DNA of 64,000 nt from Paenibacillus mendelii (GCF_024498075.1 NZ_JANHOF010000013.1:62001-126000), one strand, 5' to 3'. Shown: positions 19,143 through 28,433, counted from the stretch's first letter. The notes: a model not told the origin generated them from the sequence alone. A program made the numbers and translations.

Positions 19143-20129
19143 TTATCGTCCGTAGAAGCTGGAGACGGATGCAAGCTCCGCGATCTCGTCTGCCTCCAAG
19201 GTGAAACGCATCGCCCTCACATTCTCTACTGCGTGATGGGGCTTGGACGCGCCCGGTATGGCGAATACGGTCTCACCATGAGCGTGAATGAGCCAGTTCA
19301 GCGCGACTTGGCTTGGCGAAGCCCCATATTTCAATGCAAGCTCCTGAAGCAGGTCTATGAGCGGCTGCGACCGCTTCAGACCTGCTGGCTTGAAGGCGCT
19401 GCTCCATCTGCGCGGCCCGGAAATTTGCTTGGCCAGCTCCGGATTTACGTGAAACTTGCCGGTCAGCAGTCCCTGCTCAAGCGGAGAGTATGCGATAATA
19501 GCGACGCCAAGCTCCTTAGCGGTCTCCATAATGCCATTACGCTCGATTCGCCGGTCGAGCAGACTGTATTTCACTTGATTGGAGGTCAGGCGGAGTCCAA
19601 ACTCGCGAAGCGTGCGGTCGGCTTCGCGCATTTTGGCCGCGGAGAAATTGCTGACGCCGACATGCTTGATTTTGCCGACCTTCACCAGCTTGGCCATCTC
19701 GCGCATTTCGCTGGCCGCGGATGAGAACGAATAAGGCTGGTGCACCTGATGCAGATCGATCGGCCATCCTTTCAGGCAGCGCAGCCGCTGCTCGATCGTT
19801 CTCGAAATGCTGGATGCGGAACGCATAATCGGCCACCACTTCGTTGCAACATGCGCGCTCTCGGCGGCCTCGCCAGCCGCGTTCAGCGCATCGGCGAGCA
19901 TCTGCTCCGACTGTCCGCCGCCGTACACCTCCGCCGTATCGAACCAATTGATGCCGCCGGCAAGACTGGTGCGCACAATATCCTGAATGACCTCATCACC
20001 GAGCACGGGCCAGAATTTGCCGACGATACCGCTGCCTTTGCTGAACTGCCAGCAGCCCAGACCGAGCGGCGAAAGCTTTAAATCGGAATTGCCGAGCTGA
20101 CGGAGCTGAACATGAGTAGTCAAGGTCAT
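19143..20129 (-). CDS. Aldo/keto reductase family oxidoreductase
   Basis: An NADPH-dependent (beta/alpha)8 reductase of about 328 residues. The tetrad is visible: Asp and Tyr in WFDTAEVYGGG, Lys in VATKWW, His in QVHQPY; the cofactor-binding end shows AIPGASKPHHAVEN. The frame extends to 20180, but the region before ATG 20129 is not conserved-looking. GAGGG abuts this ATG and suits a TTG at 20123 better, so the exact start is uncertain. Its substrate is unknown. It overlaps nothing and points away from the iron-uptake operon terminator. Confidence 0.88.
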   Translation of the reverse strand: MTLTTHVQLRQLGNSDLKLSPLGLGCWQFSKGSGIVGKFWPVLGDEVIQDIVRTSLAGGINWFDTAEVYGGGQSEQMLADALNAAGEAAESAHVATKWWPIMRSASSISRTIEQRLRCLKGWPIDLHQVHQPYSFSSAASEMREMAKLVKVGKIKHVGVSNFSAAKMREADRTLREFGLRLTSNQVKYSLLDRRIERNGIMETAKELGVAIIAYSPLEQGLLTGKFHVNPELAKQISGPRRWSSAFKPAGLKRSQPLIDLLQELALKYGASPSQVALNWLIHAHGETVFAIPGASKPHHAVENVRAMRFTLEADEIAELASVSSFYGR

Positions 20130-20181
20130 CCCTCGCTTTCTTGCGAATCGAATGCGTTCTCTCCCCATCATAACGAACAAA

Positions 20182-20206
20182 AAGGCCGCATGACAAATGC
20201 GGCCTT
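20182..20206 (-). terminator. Rho-independent terminator of the iron-uptake operon
   Basis: AAGGCCGCAT (20182-20191) pairs perfectly with ATGCGGCCTT (20197-20206); on the - strand a TTTTTG run follows. Confidence 0.9.
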
Positions 20207-20221
20207 ACAAGCTGTGATCTG

Positions 20222-21043
20222 TTATAGCGCGATGGCTTCGAGCGGAGCCGAGCCTGCCTGGTGTCCTTTGCCTTGCGGGATGCAGAGCGGCGTTCCGTAT
20301 ATGGGATCGGGAATGATTCGCGACTGCAGGTGAAAGACTTCTTCGATCAATTCGGAATTGATGATATGCTCAGGCTGCCCTTGCGCGAATACGGCCTGAT
20401 TCCGAATGGCGACGATATGATGCGCATAACGACAGGCCAGATTGATGTCATGGAGCACCATGACGATCGTTCTCCGCTCATTCTGGTTCAACTCGAACAA
20501 CAGATCCAGCACTTCAATCTGGTGAGTCAGATCGAGATAGGTCGTGGGCTCGTCAAGCAGGATCGTATCCGTATCTTGTGCGAGCGTCATCGCGATCCAA
20601 GCGCGTTGGCGCTGTCCGCCGGAAAGCGAGTCTACCGTGCGTTCGGCCAATTCCGTCATTCCTGTCGCGTGCAGCGCCTGCTGAACGCAGCGCTCATCCT
20701 CCTTGGACCACTGCTGGAGCCAGCTCTGGTACGGGTAACGGCCCTGCTTAACCAGCTGCAGCACCGTAAGTCCTTCCGGCGCGGTTGGACCCTGCGGCAG
20801 AATCGCCAGCTGCTTGGCCACTTCCTTGGTGGAAAGACGGGCGATATCCTCGCCGTTCAGGATGACGGAGCCGTTCTGCGGCTTCAACAGTCTTGCCATT
20901 GCCCGAAGCAGGGTCGACTTCCCGCATCCATTGCTTCCGATGAATACCGAAATCTTGCCTTCAGGTATCGTCAGGTTCAAGTCCTCGAAGATGTTCGTAC
21001 CCCCGTAGGACAAGGTCAGCTTACTCGCTTTAAGTGTGCTCAT
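20222..21043 (-). CDS. Siderophore ABC transporter ATP-binding protein (FecE/FhuC type)
   Basis: A 273-residue ATPase that drives import of ferric siderophores. Walker [12 protein letters not shown], signature [12 protein letters not shown], Walker [13 protein letters not shown] and the His switch [13 protein letters not shown] are intact; the DINLACRYA form is typical for the FepC/FhuC class. It is last in a three-gene operon, after two permeases, with GGAGGG upstream. The long C terminus after the ATPase core (about 35 residues) is poorly conserved-looking. Confidence 0.93.
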   Translation of the reverse strand: MSTLKASKLTLSYGGTNIFEDLNLTIPEGKISVFIGSNGCGKSTLLRAMARLLKPQNGSVILNGEDIARLSTKEVAKQLAILPQGPTAPEGLTVLQLVKQGRYPYQSWLQQWSKEDERCVQQALHATGMTELAERTVDSLSGGQRQRAWIAMTLAQDTDTILLDEPTTYLDLTHQIEVLDLLFELNQNERRTIVMVLHDINLACRYAHHIVAIRNQAVFAQGQPEHIINSELIEEVFHLQSRIIPDPIYGTPLCIPQGKGHQAGSAPLEAIAL

Positions 21044-21064
21044 CTCTTTTGTTCCCTCCTGGTA

Positions 21065-22105
21065 TTAGGCTTGATTTCGGTAACGGTACAGCATGTATAG
21101 GAAGAACGGGGCGCCGATCGCCGCCGTGAAGACGCCGGCTGGAACATCTAATGGCAGGAATGCGGTTCGGGCGATCAGATCCGCGATCAGCAGCAATATA
21201 GCCCCTATCAGTGCGCTTACGGGAAGCAGATTGCCGAAGGACGGTCCGACCAGCTTGCGCGCCATATGCGGTGCCATCAAGCCAATGAAGGTCACCGCTC
21301 CGCCGATTGCGACTGCAGCTCCCGCAAGGGCTACGCTCAACAGCAGCAGAATTAGCCGGTGACGTTGAACGCGGGCCCCAGTGCCGGTTGCTACCTCGTC
21401 GCCTAGCGCCAGTACGTTTACATGGCGCGCTTGCAGCCAAGTCAGGGGAAGCAGTACGCCAACCCATGGCAGCAGGTTCAAGACATCATTGTTCCAAGAA
21501 GCGCCATATATGCTGCCGGTCATGAACGTGAGCGATTTGCTGGCGAGAATGAGCGGGCCCGAGATGATCAGCATATAGGAGACCGACTTGAATGCGGCGG
21601 ATAATCCCGTACCGATCAAGACGAGCCTCAGTGGCGATACTCCCTGCTTCCAGGCCAGTATATAGAGCAGGAAGGTAACGCCGAACGCGCAGGCGATCGA
21701 CATAAGCGGCATCCAATGAATCGATACGGAATCTGAGAACAGAAACATGAATAAGACAGCGCCCAGAGAAGCGCCTTCCGTTATACCGGTCACATCAGGC
21801 GAGGCGAGCGGGTTGCGGACAATCCCCTGCAGGACGGCCCCCGCGACAGCCAGGGATGCGCCGATAAGTACGGCAATGACAATGCGTGGCAGGCGGAGCT
21901 GATTCACGATGACATCATTCATAGCGCTGCCATGGCCGAATACTGCCCGAATGACATTGATCGGAGAGATGTACTGGCTTCCGATGCCGGTGCTGATGAT
22001 CATGATGAGAATCGTTGCCGCCAGCAGAGCTAAGGTAACCCATCCATGCTTCTTCTCGAACAGATACGAAAATTTATCGGATCGTAAGGATATGAATTTA
22101 CTCAT
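21065..22105 (-). CDS. Siderophore ABC transporter permease (FecCD family)
   Basis: A 346-residue permease with nine to ten membrane helices. The FecCD signatures are clear: GAALAVAGAVLQGIVRNPLASPDVTGI-type text in the first third (shown here in part) and the EAA-like GLMAPHMARKLVG loop near residue 275 that contacts the ATPase. It overlaps the preceding permease gene by four bases. Together they form a heterodimeric channel, comparable to B. subtilis YfhA/YfiZ or FeuB/FeuC. Confidence 0.93.
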   Translation of the reverse strand: MSKFISLRSDKFSYLFEKKHGWVTLALLAATILIMIISTGIGSQYISPINVIRAVFGHGSAMNDVIVNQLRLPRIVIAVLIGASLAVAGAVLQGIVRNPLASPDVTGITEGASLGAVLFMFLFSDSVSIHWMPLMSIACAFGVTFLLYILAWKQGVSPLRLVLIGTGLSAAFKSVSYMLIISGPLILASKSLTFMTGSIYGASWNNDVLNLLPWVGVLLPLTWLQARHVNVLALGDEVATGTGARVQRHRLILLLLSVALAGAAVAIGGAVTFIGLMAPHMARKLVGPSFGNLLPVSALIGAILLLIADLIARTAFLPLDVPAGVFTAAIGAPFFLYMLYRYRNQA

Positions 22106-23085
22106 GCAAGGCGTTTTCCTTTCCGTGCAATGTAGACGAAGAATGGGACGCCGATTACAGCGGTCATGACGCCTACAGGAACTTCTTTGGGCATTGCGAT
22201 ATACCGCGAGCCGATATCTGCCGACACGAGCAGGATGGCCCCGAACAGCGCGCTATAGGGAAGTACCCAGCGATAGTCGCTGCCGATCAAATAACGTGCG
22301 ATATGAGGAACGATGATGCCGACGAAGGCAATTGGCCCTGCTACCGCAACGGAACCGCCGGCAAGCAGGATGACTGCCGCTGCTGCGATCCACTTGATGT
22401 GCGCGGTGCGTTGTCCAAGTCCTTGCGCGACGTCATCGCCCATAGCCAATACGTTAAGATGGCGGGAAACGAGCAGCGCAAGGATCATACCGACAAGCAT
22501 ATAAGGAATGGCTGTAGTGAGCATGCTCATCTCCCGGCCTGCTACCGACCCTACCAGCCAGAAAAGCAGCTGGTCGAACATTTTGCCATTGGACAGCATA
22601 ATTCCCTGCGTTAAGGAGGAGAAGAATGCGGCCATGGATGCGCCGGCCAGTGTGATCTTGATTGGCGTCATGCCGTCCCGCCCGATGCTTCCGAGTAGAA
22701 ATACGATTCCGCCGCTGATTGCTGCCCCGACCAATGCGGCAACCGAGTAGGCTTGTAAGCCGCTTATGCCAAGCAGTCCAGAGGCCATGACGATCGCGAA
22801 GGCCGCACCGGAATTGACGCCGAAGGTGCTTGGCGAAGCGATCGGATTGCGTGTGATCACCTGCATGACTGCACCTGCAACAGCGAGGCAGGCTCCGACA
22901 GACGCTGCGATAAGCGCCCTTGGAACACGTGTCGTTTGAATAACGAGATGCTCCCTCGAGCCGGTATTGTGAATGAAGGAATCCCATACCGTAGATAGGG
23001 GGATATCCGTTACGCCAAATATGATACTGCTGACCATGACGAGCACGAGTACGCAAGAGGTAAGCAGAAGACCAAATATTCTCAT
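22102..23085 (-). CDS. Siderophore ABC transporter permease (FecCD family)
   Basis: The first gene of the operon, a 327-residue permease. It shows AVAGAVMQVITRNPIASPS near residue 65 and the coupling loop GIIVPHIARYLIG near 250. The start ATG 23085 lies about 60 bases downstream of a strong sigma-A promoter that is overlapped by a Fur-like box. Transcribed divergently from the binding-protein gene. Confidence 0.93.
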   Translation of the reverse strand: MRIFGLLLTSCVLVLVMVSSIIFGVTDIPLSTVWDSFIHNTGSREHLVIQTTRVPRALIAASVGACLAVAGAVMQVITRNPIASPSTFGVNSGAAFAIVMASGLLGISGLQAYSVAALVGAAISGGIVFLLGSIGRDGMTPIKITLAGASMAAFFSSLTQGIMLSNGKMFDQLLFWLVGSVAGREMSMLTTAIPYMLVGMILALLVSRHLNVLAMGDDVAQGLGQRTAHIKWIAAAAVILLAGGSVAVAGPIAFVGIIVPHIARYLIGSDYRWVLPYSALFGAILLVSADIGSRYIAMPKEVPVGVMTAVIGVPFFVYIARKGKRLA

Positions 23086-23144
23086 AATAGCCTGCCTTTA
23101 TATGATGAACTAATTTGTAGAGCTGCAATGGAAGTACGTTATGA

Positions 23145-23173
23145 ATTTTAGAGGAATGAAACGGGTGTGTCAA
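23145..23173 (-). promoter_or_regulatory. Sigma-A promoter of the permease/ATPase operon
   Basis: On the - strand TTGACA (23173-23168) and TAAAAT (23150-23145) are separated by exactly 17 bases. Confidence 0.8.
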
Positions 23174-23179
23174 TGATTT

Positions 23180-23194
23180 TGAGAATCGTTCTCA
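23180..23194. promoter_or_regulatory. Fur box 1
   Basis: TGAGAATCGTTCTCA is a near-perfect 7-1-7 inverted repeat of the Fur type. It lies between the two divergent -35 elements, seven bases from the - strand one, so binding could block both promoters. Confidence 0.8.
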
Positions 23195-23203
23195 CAATTT
23201 TCA

Positions 23204-23233
23204 TTGACAGGCACAATGTCAATCACGTATAGT
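23204..23233 (+). promoter_or_regulatory. Sigma-A promoter of the binding-protein gene
   Basis: TTGACA (23204-23209) and TATAGT (23228-23233) are 18 bases apart. Confidence 0.75.
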
Positions 23234-23246
23234 TTTAAAATGTAAA

Positions 23247-23269
23247 TGATAATTGTTTTCAATTGATAA
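23247..23269. promoter_or_regulatory. Fur box 2 (overlapping repeats)
   Basis: TGATAATTGTTTTCA and the adjoining TTTTCAATTGATAA make overlapping 7-1-7 type repeats just downstream of the predicted + strand start site. Confidence 0.75.
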
Positions 23270-23315
23270 CGTGAATCGGAACAGTCCGGTTCGATAATCT
23301 GGGAGGAACTGAAAG

Positions 23316-24341
23316 GTGAACACAGTAAAACGGAACAAACGTACGATGACATGGAGTATGCTGGCCTTGGTGCTGATCATGATTTTGTCCGCATGCGGCA
23401 ATGGCAATGGCAATTCGAATAACGAGAAGCCGGCTAATGATAGCGCGAATAACGCGGGCAACAATGGTGCAGGAGCGGCCGATCAAGATCAGGTGCGCAC
23501 GGTGCAGCATGCAATGGGCACCGCGGATATCAAGGGCACCCCGCAGCGCGTTGTCGTTCTAACGAACGAGAGCACGGAAGCCGTGCTTGCCTTGGGCGTG
23601 AAGCCTGTCGGCGCTGTGAAATCTTGGACGGGTGACCCATGGTACGACCACCTGAAAGCAGATATGGAAGGCGTTACTGAGCTGGGTGAAGAGAGTCAGC
23701 CGAACCTAGAGCTGATTGCCGGCCTGAAGCCGGATTTGATCATCGCTAACAAAATGCGCCACGAAAAAATTTATGAGACGCTGAAAAGCATCGCACCGAC
23801 CGTAGAGTCCGAGACGCTGCGCGGGGAATGGAAAATTAATTTCAAGCTGTATGCGGAAGCGCTGAATAAGAAAGCGGAAGGCGACGAGCTGGTCGCTGCA
23901 TTCGATAAGCGGATCGAGGACTTCAAAACGAAAGCCGGCGATAAGCTGAAGGAAACGGTATCGGTTGTTCGTTTCATGGCCGACAAAACGCGTGTTTACC
24001 ACACAGACACATTCTCCGGTATCATTTTCGACCAAATTGGTATTACACGTAATCCAATGACATTGAATGCCAAGGAGCAATTCGTCGACGAGATTACGAA
24101 GGAGCGTCTGCCGGAGGCGGAGGCAGATCGTTTATTCTATTTCACGTATGATACTGGCGACGGCAAAGCGAACGATACCGAGAAAGCATGGACGAGCGAT
24201 CCGCTCTGGCAGAGCCTTGGCGCTGTGAAAGCGGGCAAAGCTTACAAAGTGGACGATGCGATCTGGAATACGGCTGGCGGCATTAAAGCGGCCAACCTCA
24301 TGCTTGACGAAATGTATCAAATTTATGAAATCCAACAATAA
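23316..24341 (+). CDS. Iron-siderophore ABC transporter substrate-binding lipoprotein
   Basis: A 341-residue lipoprotein of the FecB/FhuD class that captures ferric siderophore outside the membrane. Signal peptide and lipobox LSACG (Cys near residue 26) are followed by an Asn-rich linker of about 30 residues and two lobes joined by a helix. GGAGG nine bases before the GTG sets the start. It sits behind Fur-like boxes, divergent from its permease operon. Siderophore type (catecholate or hydroxamate) cannot be told by eye. Confidence 0.92.
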   Translation: MNTVKRNKRTMTWSMLALVLIMILSACGNGNGNSNNEKPANDSANNAGNNGAGAADQDQVRTVQHAMGTADIKGTPQRVVVLTNESTEAVLALGVKPVGAVKSWTGDPWYDHLKADMEGVTELGEESQPNLELIAGLKPDLIIANKMRHEKIYETLKSIAPTVESETLRGEWKINFKLYAEALNKKAEGDELVAAFDKRIEDFKTKAGDKLKETVSVVRFMADKTRVYHTDTFSGIIFDQIGITRNPMTLNAKEQFVDEITKERLPEAEADRLFYFTYDTGDGKANDTEKAWTSDPLWQSLGAVKAGKAYKVDDAIWNTAGGIKAANLMLDEMYQIYEIQQ

Positions 24342-24363
24342 GCTAAGATCGGCAGTTATAAAG

Positions 24364-24395
24364 AAGACGCCTGCTCATATAGGAGCAGGCGTCTT
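24364..24395 (+). terminator. Rho-independent terminator, possibly bidirectional
   Basis: A 12-bp stem, AGACGCCTGCTC with its complement, and TTTTCTT after it; it separates the binding-protein gene from the convergent epimerase gene. Confidence 0.85.
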
Positions 24396-24442
24396 TTCTT
24401 ATGCGTCAGGAACAATCGATCGATAGAGCAGCAAGCAGTAGT

Positions 24443-25315
24443 CTAACTCTGGTTGTAATGAATGGTGAGCTCGGCTTCCAGCGTTTGTCCGGCTGGAATC
24501 ATCTGAAGCTCTTCCTTGCGGTTCAATTCCGCAGTCAATGCCATCCAAGGCTCGACGCAGACGAAAGGCTTGCCCTCCACCTGCCAAAGCACGACATACT
24601 TGAACACGTCGCTGTAGGTCATGCGCACGGTGCCTTGTCCTTCAGGACCCGGGAAAGAGATCGCAGGCTCGGTGGCGTCAAGAAGTGCGACGGATTCTTG
24701 CAATCCGTCCATATCGATTTCGCCTTGGATCGGTTTCACGACTTGATCATTGTAATCCAAGATTTGTGTGGCATCCGTGCCATACGCAATACGCTTCGAG
24801 CTTATTTTGAAATAGGGATGAAAGCCGGCATAAATCGGCATGCTGCTCTCGGATAAATTCCGGTAGGATTGCCGGATCTGCAGGGCGCCGTCCTTGAGCG
24901 CATAGGTAAAGAGCAGCTCGAAGTCAAAGGGATATTCGATTCGAGTTGCTTCGCCGCTGCACAGACGCAGTGTCAGGGCTGCTTCGCCTTCTTCGGATAG
25001 AGACACGAATTCCCATGGCCGATTGCGTGCGACGCCATGATTGCGCATGGGATAGGTTACCCCGTCCCATTCATAGCGTCCATCAACAAGCTGGCCGGAG
25101 ATGGGGAATAGGATCGGATTGCCGCCGCGGATATTCGCTTCGGGGTCGATCAAAGTAGCCTCATCCAAGTAGAACAGCTCTTCGCCATTCAAGCGGCAGC
25201 TGATGGCAATCGCGCCGCGTTCCGGGCAGATGGTGACAGAGGAATCAGTCGCTGCTTCTGTCAATGTGTATAGGGTGTACGTTTCATCGTGCTTGCGCAC
25301 TTCATACTGCTTCAT
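24443..25315 (-). CDS. Aldose 1-epimerase family protein (LacX-like)
   Basis: A 290-residue galactose-mutarotase-fold protein that would interconvert sugar anomers. The catalytic His residues fit RNHGVARN (near 93) and GFHPYF (near 165), and the Glu lies in VCVEPW (near 252). Overall length and the GGNPILFPISG segment fit the LacX/YihR subgroup more than classical GalM. The neighbourhood gives no pathway hint. Its substrate is unknown. Confidence 0.85.
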   Translation of the reverse strand: MKQYEVRKHDETYTLYTLTEAATDSSVTICPERGAIAISCRLNGEELFYLDEATLIDPEANIRGGNPILFPISGQLVDGRYEWDGVTYPMRNHGVARNRPWEFVSLSEEGEAALTLRLCSGEATRIEYPFDFELLFTYALKDGALQIRQSYRNLSESSMPIYAGFHPYFKISSKRIAYGTDATQILDYNDQVVKPIQGEIDMDGLQESVALLDATEPAISFPGPEGQGTVRMTYSDVFKYVVLWQVEGKPFVCVEPWMALTAELNRKEELQMIPAGQTLEAELTIHYNQS

Positions 25316-25377
25316 ATCCTACCTCCAACATGTTTGTCCATTTACTAAGGCCAGCATATCATATTCATCCATTGCCC

Positions 25378-25405
25378 TAAAGTACGGCCAGCGAATAGCC
25401 GATAA
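25378..25405 (+). promoter_or_regulatory. Sigma-D (flagellar) promoter of yjfB
   Basis: TAAA (25378-25381), 16 bases, then GCCGATAA (25398-25405). This fits the Bacillus sigma-D consensus TAAA-N14-16-GCCGATAT at all but the last base and lies 33 bases before the coding start of a motility-type gene. Confidence 0.8.
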
Positions 25406-25437
25406 AAGAGATAGCAGAAGAGGAGGTCGGAAATACG

Positions 25438-25623
25438 ATGGATATTCAGCGTGTAGGCACGTTGGTTTCTGGCATGGCGAAATCGAATCTGCAGCAGGCG
25501 GTGGGCATCGCCGTTCTGGGCAAGTCACTTGATAGCATGCAGATACAAGGACAGATGCTGACGCAGCTGATGGAGCAAAGCGCACAACCGCACCTGGGCG
25601 GGAATTTGGACATACGAGCTTAA
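25438..25623 (+). CDS. yjfB: YjfB-family putative motility protein
   Basis: A 61-residue protein with the YjfB pattern: MDIQRVGTLVSGMAKS, then VGIAVLGKSLDSMQIQGQML. Its molecular role is not known, but the family is tied to motility genes. GGAGG precedes the ATG. The sigma-D promoter just upstream independently places it in the flagellar regulon. Monocistronic and closed by a strong shared terminator. Confidence 0.85.
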   Translation: MDIQRVGTLVSGMAKSNLQQAVGIAVLGKSLDSMQIQGQMLTQLMEQSAQPHLGGNLDIRA

Positions 25624-25645
25624 GTTGCGAACGTAATCGAAGAAT

Positions 25646-25694
25646 GAAAGAAAGCGATCCGGGTCAGGAAAGACTGACCCGGATCGCTTCTTTC
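25646..25694. terminator. Bidirectional Rho-independent terminator
   Basis: A stem of about 20 bp with one bulged A (GCGATCCGGGTCA core) closes both yjfB and the convergent speE-like operon. Confidence 0.88.
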
Positions 25695-25709
25695 ATAGGG
25701 GGACCATGA

Positions 25710-26582
25710 TCAATCCAACGCGGATTGAATGAAATTAGGCAGTTCGAAGGCAGCCGGGATAATCGCCTTATTAACGTATCGCGTGTCGGTAGGCAGGCGA
25801 TCCATGCAGCCTAATAACGGATCTGTACCTTTGGAAGCCAGGGTAAAGCTCCACATACCGCCAGGGAATGAAGGGATCGCCGTCCAGTACGTCCGAACGA
25901 CTGGGAATAAGCTGCGAAGCCGCTGGGTCGTAATCCGAAGCCCCTTCATATCAAAGAATGGCGATCCGGATTGAAAAACGGTGATACCATCAGCAGATAA
26001 GCTGTCATAAACGGATTTGTAAAAGGCCTTTGTATATAGCGCGGCAGAAGGGCCGTATGGATCGGATCGGTCGATAAGCAGTACATCGATCGGGACAGGG
26101 GGCTTGCGGATCCACTTGGCGCCGTCTGCATGGTGGAGATGTGTGAGCGAATCAGCCCGCTCAGAGGGATCGCGATTCAGCCACAAGCGGCAGACCTCCG
26201 AGACACGGGCATCAATTTCCACCACGTCAATCCGTTCAACCTCTGTGTACTTGGCCGCTTCGCGTGCGGGTCCGCAGTCACCGCCGCCGATCATGGCTAC
26301 ATGCCGCGGATGCGGATGCGTCACCATAGCCAAGTGTGTAATCATCTCGTTATAGATATAACCGTCTTTCTCCGTCACCTGAGGGACCCCGTCCAGCACG
26401 AGCATCCGGCCGAAGGCCGCGGTCTCCGCCACGCTGATTTCCTGATAGGGTGAGCGCTCGTAGTGCAGCAGCCGGTCGATCCGGTATCCTGCCTCCATGT
26501 GCAGCTCGGGCAAATCATCCCACAGCCACAGCTCGCTTCCCTCCTTCTCATAGCCGATTAATTGGCCGTCACTCGCTTTCAC
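25710..26582 (-). CDS. speE: Spermidine synthase-like aminopropyltransferase (SpeE family)
   Basis: A 290-residue Rossmann-fold transferase. It has the N-terminal beta-strand domain (LLHYERSPYQEISVAET), the decarboxylated-SAM site IGGGDCGPAREAAKY, the acidic VVEIDARV and a catalytic loop DRSDPYGP. The usual forms are GGGDGG and DSTDPxGP, so two binding loops are slightly altered. Its GTG start overlaps the true stop of the upstream gene by 14 bases, which shows they work as a pair. A normal spermidine role is likely but a modified substrate is possible. Confidence 0.85.
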   Translation of the reverse strand: MKASDGQLIGYEKEGSELWLWDDLPELHMEAGYRIDRLLHYERSPYQEISVAETAAFGRMLVLDGVPQVTEKDGYIYNEMITHLAMVTHPHPRHVAMIGGGDCGPAREAAKYTEVERIDVVEIDARVSEVCRLWLNRDPSERADSLTHLHHADGAKWIRKPPVPIDVLLIDRSDPYGPSAALYTKAFYKSVYDSLSADGITVFQSGSPFFDMKGLRITTQRLRSLFPVVRTYWTAIPSFPGGMWSFTLASKGTDPLLGCMDRLPTDTRYVNKAIIPAAFELPNFIQSALD

Positions 26583-27857
26583 TGTTCGTCCACCCCTCCG
26601 GCCACTCGCGCATACGCTCCAGAAGCAGCCCGTCCGATGTATCGTTCTCGCCCATTACAAAATCCGTCATATAATGCGAGATATAGTCCCCATAACGGCT
26701 CTCTTGTCCCAGCAGAACTCATCGACCCAATAAACTCCGTTATCGAGCTTGTCGAGCATCAGTGTGCATACCGCGCCGTAAATTCCGCAGGCAACCTGCA
26801 AATAGGTGGCATTCGTGCCGTATATAGGGGCGATGGAATCGCTCCGCATGACATTATACATATACCTTTCTTTGTTGGGATAGACGAGCAGTATACCGAC
26901 CAAATCAGCACCGTCAAGCGGCGCATCGTTTGGATCGAGCACTTGATGATGCCACGTCCATAGATCATCGGAGTCTTCTCTATGCTGCCGGAGCAAGCTC
27001 GTTACTTGGTCGCTCACCTTGTAAATAAATCCCGATTCCACGCCGAGAAGACGGCTCAGGGTCAACGATTCTTCATGAGGCATCAGGCAGCCGTGAAAAA
27101 GAAGGCTTCCCATCTTAACGCGGAACCTCACGTCGTAGACATGGTGGTACAAGAATAGCGGCACCCCGTTCGTGACGAGCATCGGATAGTTCAGCAGAGC
27201 CTCATCGAGAAAACATTCAGGAGACCATGTGCTGTAAATCGTCCGTTCCTCCATTCTCCCAGCATCGGCATAGAAGGTATCGTCCGTCTCCGCGATATAA
27301 CATCCAATCGGTTGTTCGGCAGGATACATATTCTTCATCTTCAAGGCCATCCACTGGACGATCCCCGGATTCATGCCGGAGCCAATAATCGCTTTCACGC
27401 GGGTGAAGCCGCCGCGTGTCTCTTCGAATCGAAGAGAACGCTCAATCAATGTAAACCCTTCGAGCTCCGGCATTTCGTCAACGGCGGTATTTTCTAATGC
27501 AGTATTCGCATAGGCAATACCAAGCTCATCGCAGACGGACAATACGGACGTTGTGTCTGCCCAGGACAAATCAACAACGAGGCTTGCTCCTACTCTTCGT
27601 AATAAACGCTTCAGCCGGGTTGTATCATTCGCATCCAGGCTATGCAAGGACATGTCCGGAATCAGGAGGGGACAATGCTCATGATAGTACGACTTAGGGC
27701 GCTGCTTGATGTCAACGCAATGTATGCGGTAATTAGCCAGAAGCGTATGCAAGGGGCTGCTTGAATCTCCAGCGGAACGGTTCAGAAGCGCAAGAAAGGC
27801 TTTCGCGACACCGCCGCCGCTGCCGAGCAGCGCAATAATGAGTCGCTGCTGTTCCAT
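26569..27857 (-). pseudogene. Saccharopine-dehydrogenase-like NAD(P)-binding protein, frameshifted near its 3' end
   Basis: A Rossmann enzyme starting LIIALLGSGGGVAKAFLALL, of the saccharopine/carboxynorspermidine dehydrogenase type. ATG 27857 follows GAGG by eight bases. The frame ends early at 26667, but shifting by one base near 26698 adds SRYGDYISHYMTDFVMGEND and a further 23 residues, ending at 26569. That end overlaps the speE start, as expected for coupled genes, so the long form is the ancestral one. One base was lost in GACAAGAGAGCC. With SpeE it may act in polyamine chemistry; that is inference. Confidence 0.72.
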
Positions 27858-27875
27858 ACGGATCACCTCTCATTC

Positions 27876-27890
27876 ATGTTGTTGCAACAT
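27876..27890. promoter_or_regulatory. Inverted repeat of PadR-operator type
   Basis: ATGTTG-TTG-CAACAT is a perfect repeat in the spacer between the polyamine-type operon and padR. TATG-TTG-CATA near 27999-28009 is a second, related one. PadR-family operators often use ATGT/ACAT arms. Confidence 0.45.
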
Positions 27891-28112
27891 TGTATGCTGA
27901 GGGAGCAAGACTTGTCCGAGTCGAATAGCGGGTACAGTTTGTCCAATTCTTACATGCGGGATGAGAATCAGGAGGCAAATTGGCTATTTTTTCTAAACTA
28001 TGTTGCATAATTGAATAGTAAGTCATATACTATAGCAGCAGGGCCTTATTTTTTTGCAACGCTATTCTATATTGATGAATACTAAACGATAGGGTATAGG
28101 GAGAGCTGCTTG

Positions 28113-28433
28113 ATGAATGTGCAGTTTAAGAAAGGCGTGCTGGATTTGTGCGTCCTGGCTTTGACCGCTTGGGAGGACCGGTACGGCTATGAGTTAGCTG
28201 TTGCGATTTCTTCGAAGTTCGAGATGGCCGTCGGCAGTGTCTATCCGCTGTTAAATAGGCTCACCGTGGAAGGTTATTTCTCTACCTATTTAAGGGAATC
28301 ACCGGAAGGACCTCCGCGCAAGTATTACAAGCTGACTCCGCTGGGGCATTCGCATCTCATGGAATTGGTCAGTGAATGGAATACGTTCACCCGCGCGGTC
28401 AATGAATTGATTAAGGATGGTGTAGAACAATGA
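28113..28433 (+). CDS. PadR-family transcriptional regulator
   Basis: A 106-residue winged-helix repressor of the short (PadR-s2-like) kind: KKGVLDLCVLALTAWEDRYGYEL, then VGSVYPLLNRLTVEGYFSTY and PRKYYKLTPLGHSHL. GGGAG nine bases before ATG 28113 sets the start. It overlaps the HAAS gene by four bases. PadR/HAAS/DUF4097 triads are common in Firmicutes and usually self-regulated, often in response to envelope or antimicrobial stress. Confidence 0.93.
   Translation: MNVQFKKGVLDLCVLALTAWEDRYGYELAVAISSKFEMAVGSVYPLLNRLTVEGYFSTYLRESPEGPPRKYYKLTPLGHSHLMELVSEWNTFTRAVNELIKDGVEQ

Noticed and set aside
20261-21100. 279-codon frame opposite the siderophore ATPase gene
   Set aside because: Mirror of a gene with all ABC motifs; no ribosome site and random-looking protein.
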